DNA of 64,000 nucleotides from Fasciola hepatica (taxonomy: Eukaryota; Platyhelminthes; Trematoda; Plagiorchiida; Fasciolidae). How positions within the stretch are numbered: the stretch's first letter is position 1; each line of letters begins with the position of its first letter. Made by a program: the position numbers and the translations under genes. Location of the stretch: positions 62,001 to 126,000 of the forward strand of contig CANUEZ040000184.1 in the NCBI GenBank assembly GCA_948099385.1. The letters run 5' to 3'. Shown piece by piece: positions 58,690 to 64,000 of the stretch. Below the pieces are notes generated by a model. That model made no database searches. It had not been told where the DNA came from and saw only the letters and a list, made by a program, of their open reading frames with translations.

Positions 58690-58800
58690 ATTTTATTGGA
58701 TACTGTTCTATTGACCCTGGCCGTACACTGCCCCGCCGTGCGTGTCAGCGATTGAGACCTATTCTGTGCAAGATCAATGCCCAGGTAATTGAGGTACCGT
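58690..58800. repeat. Short dispersed repeat, left copy
   Basis: Aligns with 59930-60020 in the same direction: GCCGTAC-CT, GAGACCTA-T, AAGTAAC/AGGTAAT and CGTTTAC. The two copies flank the BEL-like gag remnant. Identity is modest. Confidence 0.45.
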
Positions 58801-58993
58801 TTACAGTTAGACAATCGTTTGTCTGAAGTGGAGTCAATTTCGTCTAAAATTTGGTTACGCGATGATGACTTTTCCGTTTTTCCTAAGTACCGCAGCCGTG
58901 GTTCATCACCACGTGGCTCAACCTGCAAAGCAAGGCTAGAACACTAATTGTGACCGGATGAGTTGAAAATGAAGCCATTAGAACCGAAAGCTG

Positions 58994-59191
58994 GTGAATT
59001 CAGCGAGTCAGGTGAATGGAGTTGAAGATAAGATCGCTCATGAATCTACTGATGAAATTTGCTCCGTCACTTGTAAGCCTCCGTTTCTACACACACCATT
59101 GCCCGATGAGAAGCTGAAATCCGTCCGCAAACCCGTAGGCCCCTTACCAACGTCGGAAACACTCTCAGTGGAAAAAAACTACATTAGGTGA
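58994..59191 (+). CDS. Anonymous reading frame, possible exon or gag leader
   Basis: An open frame of 65 codons rich in Pro, Glu, Lys and Ser (for example PPFLHTPLPDEKLKSVRKPV). It is followed at 59189 by GTGAATCG, a donor-like sequence. It could be the leader of the BEL-like gag or a cellular exon; nothing decides between them. Confidence 0.2.
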   Translation: MNSASQVNGVEDKIAHESTDEICSVTCKPPFLHTPLPDEKLKSVRKPVGPLPTSETLSVEKNYIR

Positions 59192-59269
59192 ATCGAGATT
59201 ACGCGCCATGTTGACGAAATTTGGGGAATCGGATATCGTCAGTGAAACCGCCTGACTATTGCAAACTCG

Positions 59270-59904
59270 TAAGTGTCTGGCAGCTCACCGAGCCATCAAA
59301 TTCAATGGGAACCTTATTACACTGGATTTCCAGTCCACGGTAATCAGATATATCAACGAAATTGCTATCTTTCCGGGTTACTTGACTTCTGCTTGTTAGG
59401 GAGAACCAGCAGAAACAACACAGCAGTGCGTGGTCCTTGAGACTCAGGAAAGTTATGAAGAAACTGTGCCTATCCCGGAATGCCGATTTGGAGAGACGCA
59501 TGTGATTGCGAGAAGATTCACTGATGAGAAAAGGTGGTGGTTTCCCGTTGAACAAAACAGAACCGAAGTCCTTGGACAAGCTGGTGGAACAGACGAAGAA
59601 CCTCGATTATGGAGCTGATGCGAAAGCTTTCTGGACGCTGAGCACTGTGGTGCAAGGTTAACCGTCTTACTTTCAGTCCCGGTTGTTTGACAGTGCATCC
59701 GTCATTCTCAGGTCGGGTCGCGTACCCACTTTCGACGACCTGACCAGCTTCGTTGGTGATCAGGCTGATGCTGTAGGTACCAGCCTCGTCTACAAGTCAC
59801 ACCAAGTAAACCGTCACGACGATTGGTCAGCAACTCAAAGATCCAAAAGTACCCCAAGTTTCATAGACCGAATGGCTACCGTATTGTTAACTGAGACAGG
59901 ATAA
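59270..59904 (+). pseudogene. BEL/Pao-like retrotransposon gag
   Basis: The plus strand contains IKFNGN near 59298, VLETQESYEETVPIPECRFG and ETHVIARRF (59428-59520), and a frame-shifted DYGADAKAFWTLSTVVQG. It then gives QSRLFDSASVILRSGRVPTF and DDLTSFV (59675-59755). This is the BEL gag order: P-FxG, the L..RFG..HVIA element, FW.L...LP, then W.D.A..I...GR.PTFxDL..FV. At least three frame changes occur. The family assignment rests on motif order. Confidence 0.65.
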
Positions 59905-61240
59905 ACCTCCAACAGCTGCTCACTCCAGCCGTACTCTACCACTATCGTACGTATAAGCCACTGAGACCTAGTTTCTGCCAGATCAGAGTCTAAGTAACTG
60001 GGAAGCGTTTACAATAATGAAAATGAATACTTATCCAAAAGACAATCAGATTTCACGATTGAACCAACAGTTTCTCGTTGATTTCGGTTCAGAGAAGGAA
60101 ATTACAATTAGGAAAATGCATTGCTTGATTGATGGCAGTGTCTACGAGCAGATTAGGTCTGAACGTTCCGTTCATTTCAACATGAAGCTGTGATTGCCTC
60201 CAGATTAAAAAGTGACCATTTTATTTGAGATATACTACAATGCACGTAACTGCTCAATTTGTGGCCAGTCCACCTAGCTGTATACTCAAATTTGGAATTG
60301 TACAAGCCTATGGCATTTGTGGGGTGTCTTCTGTTAGAAAACACGAATTGCACCGGGGGACAATCTACTCGACGGGAAGGTAGACAGCTAAATGCTCCGT
60401 TTTCCAATGTGGACCATTGGGACGTGGATACCAAAGAACCAGCGTCATTGTCATCTGCTACATGCACTTGGTCAAGACTGGCGTTTTAGATTCTGGAAAC
60501 GAGGGTGGAATTTGAATCTAATATATACGAGACCGTGCATTAGTAAATCGTCTCTGGAAATCTCAGCTAATTTCCGTCCTCCAGATTTTCCCGAAACGGA
60601 AAAGTTACAACCAAATTTCGTTATTTGACCCGTCTATCGATTGGTGGAATTTTCACTTGTGATTGGTGGTAATTCACTCTCATACGCCTCATGAACACAA
60701 CTGACCTATAGGGTGGGGGGAGGGAATGTTATGTGGTTCTCCACTGCAATTATGGGTACTTTTGCCCGTTGGTAAGACCTTCACGTCCTTACAAATGGAC
60801 AGCAATACGAGATGCCTAATTATGTTTGTCAGTCTTTGTTGGAACAACTAGGTAGTTTAGGAATGTGAATGGATTTGAACAAGATTTTATTTGCACTTGG
60901 GCATAACGATTTCGGAATAGACCCTTTTAAAATATTTTGTTTGTTGACAAAATAACTGACGACGTCCAACTACGCAGCTGATAGTCCACGTCATCTGGAA
61001 ATGGAAATAAATATATTTGTTGTTTCCGGTGCTGATTATTTGTCTTCATCTGTGACTGATGCACATGATACAGTAAATAAACGGATAGTGTCCTAGGCGG
61101 TCAATATCCATGCCGTTATTATCCTCACATGAACTCCGCCACCCGTATTCTGGTGAGGATGTCCGTTTGTGCACTTTCTTCGGATACGTTGCTGGTCGGC
61201 AAACTGAAGCTCCGATATTGTGAAAATATTTACCACTTTC
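59905..61240. other. Unassigned sequence
   Basis: Includes the right copy of the short repeat (59930-60045). No gene recognised; by position it may be BEL gag spacer. Confidence 0.35.
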
Positions 61241-61247
61241 ACATGAG

Positions 61248-61451
61248 ATGCGTAAGCATGTCACAAAAACAGAATCGAAGTCGGAATCAGTTGGGTTTCG
61301 TCACAAATGCAAAACACGAAACAGAAGACGTCGATTTTGCACAATGTGTCCAGCATTTCTACACTCCCTCTTCGAATGTGCATACCACAATCACGGCAAT
61401 TGCATTATTGTCAGAGTAGAGAAGGACAATGCCAGAGAAGCAGGTTGCTGA
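61248..61451 (+). pseudogene. Retroelement CCHC zinc knuckle
   Basis: The frame contains RRRRFCTMCPAFLHSLFECA, where the spacing C-x2-C-x4-H-x4-C is exact (61338-61379). The HSLFEC wording is close to BEL-type knuckles (C..C...H.L..C). It lies 3' of the BEL-like gag on the same strand, as expected, and is preceded by a basic stretch. Confidence 0.6.
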
Positions 61452-61689
61452 CAACGAAATAGAGCAACTTGGACTTCAGCACGTGTTTGGGCCTGTGAAA
61501 AATGGAATTTGTTTTAATTCGGTCGACCGTTCACACTTCGAATCTACCGTTCAGTCTTGACAACTCTGCTTACCCGTGGGAATACTGGTCTTAGACCATT
61601 ATGCATTCATCTATGGTATGCTCGATTGCTTAACTAAAATTTTCAAATTATCTTCTGTTTAACCAAGTCGAACGACATGAGGAAATTGC

Positions 61690-62830
61690 TGAAAAACTGT
61701 TAGTTCACACCTTGCCATCCGAGCGCATCTTCGCCGTTACCAGAGAGAAACTCCAGAAGTCTAATGTTGAGGATCATGCTCTTAATCTGACTAACGAGTT
61801 TCTTTTGAAGGGTTGGCCTCATCAAAATGAAATACCTGGTTCCATTCGTCCGTTCTACGTCCTGCGTCACGAACTGCCCGTAGTCGATGGTTGTCTTATG
61901 CGTGGCACGAAATTTGATGATCCTCAGAGCATTGATTCTAAGATTATCTATCTTAAAGGCCCATGAATGCTACCCCAGAATTGTACGGACCAAGCGGAAA
62001 GCAGATTCGTAGTTCTGGTGGCCCGGGATGTCGAAATCCATAGATAACTTCGTTCGAGACTGTTAACCTTGTCAGTTGTCGGATGAGAGCTCAAAATTAT
62101 TAGATTCGCCGATACAGCCGATCATTTATCCAAAGCTGCCTTGATCTAAGAATGCGACTGATATCATGGGTCCGTTTATTTTAGCCCTTGCTCATCATAA
62201 GAATTGTCTTGTGGACTCTTGCTTCTACAGAAAGTGGCCTGAGGTGCATCTGTGTGGGGAAATAACGACGGCAGCTATTAATTGGTGATTACAGTATCTG
62301 TATTGTCCATTTGGTCTTCTAGAAAATATCATTACCGATAATCGGCCCCACTTTACGAGCCGTGAGCTACGAGCTAGAAGAAGCTAGAAGCCGACACGAT
62401 AAGACAATGACGCACTACACCTCACAATCCAGCGGCAAACGGAGTGGTGATAGGTTTCAGCAGAACAGTAAGAGAAACTGTGCACGTGATCTATTTGTCC
62501 AGAAAACGTTGAGAGAATACCATCCTGGAAGCTCTGTTCACCTATCGAACTACGCACTATCCAGCTATCAATCAGATACTCGCCCCATTCGGACGAAGCT
62601 AAATGCTGCTCATAAGTTCGCAGAAGTAGGCAGTTCAGATCACTTGAACGGATAGAGAGGTATCAAAACACATACGGGAAAACAGCAGCACCTATCCAGG
62701 TAGGAACGTTTGTCCGTCTCCAAAAACAGTCTCTGGACAACGGCCAACTAGAATTGTCAGAACCCTTTCAAAATTGGACGTGCCTGCAGACGCAGCAATT
62801 AGGACCTAGAGGATGGATGTGAATTGAATG
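61690..62830 (+). pseudogene. Ty3/gypsy integrase and linker
   Basis: 61712-61966 has GWPHQNEIPGSIRPFYVLRH, then ELPVVDGCLMRGTKF, the segment between RNase H and integrase in K02A2.6-type elements. 62160-62345 encodes DIMGPFILA, KWPEVHLCGEITTAAI and IITDNRPHFTSRE, giving two catalytic aspartates. 62425-62470 reads TPHNPAANGVVIGFSRT, where the family has NGAVERFNR; the catalytic Glu position reads Ile. ALFTYRTTHYPA and a C-terminal VGTFVRLQKQSLDNGQLELS follow. Stops near 62166-62300 and frame changes confirm decay. It belongs to a different gypsy lineage from the minus-strand elements. Confidence 0.82.
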
Positions 62831-62839
62831 CCCGGAGGT

Positions 62840-63135
62840 TGCTCATTCGCAGTCGACGTTGCCAAATTTATGGGGATTGAAATGGACTCCCCGTCCATGC
62901 GCACTCCATTCCATTCAAATGAGATTACTGCTGTAAACCAACTGTGGATTTCTCAAGTATGAGGATGAATGGGCTGAAGAGTACCGAGTACGCATACTTT
63001 ATGAGTGGCAATAACCGCGAAACCAGTCGTGTGCTTCCGGGGACACTTTGCCCTATCATCCACATGCAATGCCATACTACTCATATCGAAAATCCATACT
63101 TCGGTTGAATTTTTCCAATCGACGTGTTTTGTCAT
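62840..63135 (-). repeat. Dispersed repeat family D, copy 2
   Basis: The minus strand matches 16285-16620: CGATATGAGTAGTATGGCAT, GGTTTCGCGGTTATTGCC, GTATGCGTAC and, at the left end, GCGCATGGACGGGGAGTCC. Confidence 0.6.
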
Positions 63136-63229
63136 CAGAATGGGTAACAAATAGGGAATCTGACTAATTGTCAGTTCCGTTGAATGAGTCCTACAATACT
63201 TCGAAGGGAACAGATTTTAATTGAAAATG

Positions 63230-63790
63230 CTTTTATGAGTAGAAGGAGATTAGATTTTACATAATGAGATTCAGCCTGTAGTATGAACATTTCAAACGAT
63301 TGAAAACCATGGAAGCATTGTACATCTGTTTCATTCTTGTTGGGGATCATCATCATTGGTAGTGCACATTTGACGAGCCATAACTGGGACTCGAATTTCG
63401 GGGTGGACAATTGGGAATGGATCACTTCAACCAGAAGACTATTCGGGCTCGTTCTCAAAGGTTTATTGAACTTATACACTACATGGCACAGTGCTCTTCA
63501 GACAATGGCTATGAATGTTAGGCTGTTTAATGGGAGGCTTTCCTTCTACTTGTGTCCCTACAGCGAAGCCATGCATCATAGGAATCACTCGGTGTATGGG
63601 AACTACTCTGCTTACATGCAAAGCCAATGTCGGAAGGGCTTTATATCGTATAGTGTACAGGTTCAATAAACAGGTGACTGTCAGCTTGGGTAATCCTGCG
63701 GTTTACGCGTCCAGCTCACAATGGCTCGCAGCTCGGTTTGGTCCCACTTGGGAATCGATCGAAGTATTATTGTTCTCACCAACATCCGTG
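63230..63790. repeat. SINE family A composite, inverted arms with linker
   Basis: 63230-63470 is a minus-strand SINE-A (GAAAACCATGGAAGCATTG, GTTGGGGATCATCATC, a GGGACTCGAATTTCG box and AGAAGACTATTCGGGC). The linker follows at 63481-63660 (CTTTCCTTCTACTTG, AAAGCCAATGTCGGAAGGGC). Then a degraded plus-strand head appears (GTCAGCTTGGGTAATCC and GGTTTGGTCCCACTTGGG). The layout is the same as at 17670-18215 with a longer centre. Confidence 0.72.
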
Positions 63791-64000
63791 CAATCGTAGT
63801 TCACGGTCAATGATACCATCGTGATCAAGAATAGTCTATTCTCTTCTGATTGATATGCTCTAAACTGTCTCTAGCATGGAAGGACTAACTTGTGTTAATT
63901 TCCTATGATGCAGTAGGAAGATCTGAATGTCTGCTTTGATGAACATACGTGTTACGGCCACATTCGAGGATGGATTTTATTTTTGCCGGATAATTGCTCA

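Overview
This 64 kb window looks like intergenic or intronic DNA from a metazoan genome, most likely a parasitic flatworm (digenean trematode). It has no operons, ribosome sites or long cellular reading frames. It is dense in decayed retroelements of the kinds common in trematodes: Ty3/gypsy elements of the CsRn1 or K02A2.6 type, a BEL/Pao-like gag, a Penelope-like element, CR1/RTE-like LINE pieces, Tc1/mariner transposases and tRNA-derived SINEs. It also carries very long microsatellites. The species assignment is inference from family-level resemblance.

Layout. 0-5 kb: a 465-bp CTG/ATG array, SINE fragments and a Tc1-like end. 5-12 kb: a Tc1 transposase tail, a possible signal-peptide first exon and clustered SINE-A copies. 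12-20 kb: a SINE-C copy, a large palindrome built from two gypsy integrase fragments, a LINE 3' end, a SINE-A palindrome and more Tc1 remnants. 21.4-23.4 kb: a 1.95-kb CATA array. 23.6-24.5 kb: the most complete Tc1 copy. 24.5-31.8 kb: mostly unassigned, with two SINEs. 31.8-33.7 kb: a 375-bp direct-repeat pair around a scrambled gypsy fragment. 35.3-39.3 kb: LINE reverse transcriptase, then a Penelope-like element. 41.8-43.2 kb: gypsy protease, zinc knuckles and gag on the minus strand. 45.4-45.8 kb: a SINE-C copy with inverted ends and a 12-bp target-site duplication. 51.2-57.9 kb: two related gypsy elements in tandem on the minus strand, with recognisable LTR, integrase, RNase H and reverse transcriptase. 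58.3-58.6 kb: the best candidate cellular gene, two short exons encoding a His/Asp-rich segment and a membrane span. 59.2-62.8 kb: plus-strand BEL-like gag and zinc knuckle, then a gypsy integrase. 62.8-63.8 kb: dispersed repeats.

Nearly every mobile-element coding region is broken by stops, frameshifts or lost catalytic residues, so no autonomous element is intact. The most distinctive structural signal is recurrent inverted (foldback) architecture. Three SINE-A loci, one SINE-C locus and one integrase locus each consist of inverted copies around a short centre. No rRNA, CRISPR array or functional tRNA gene was seen; the tRNA-like sequences found are SINE heads.
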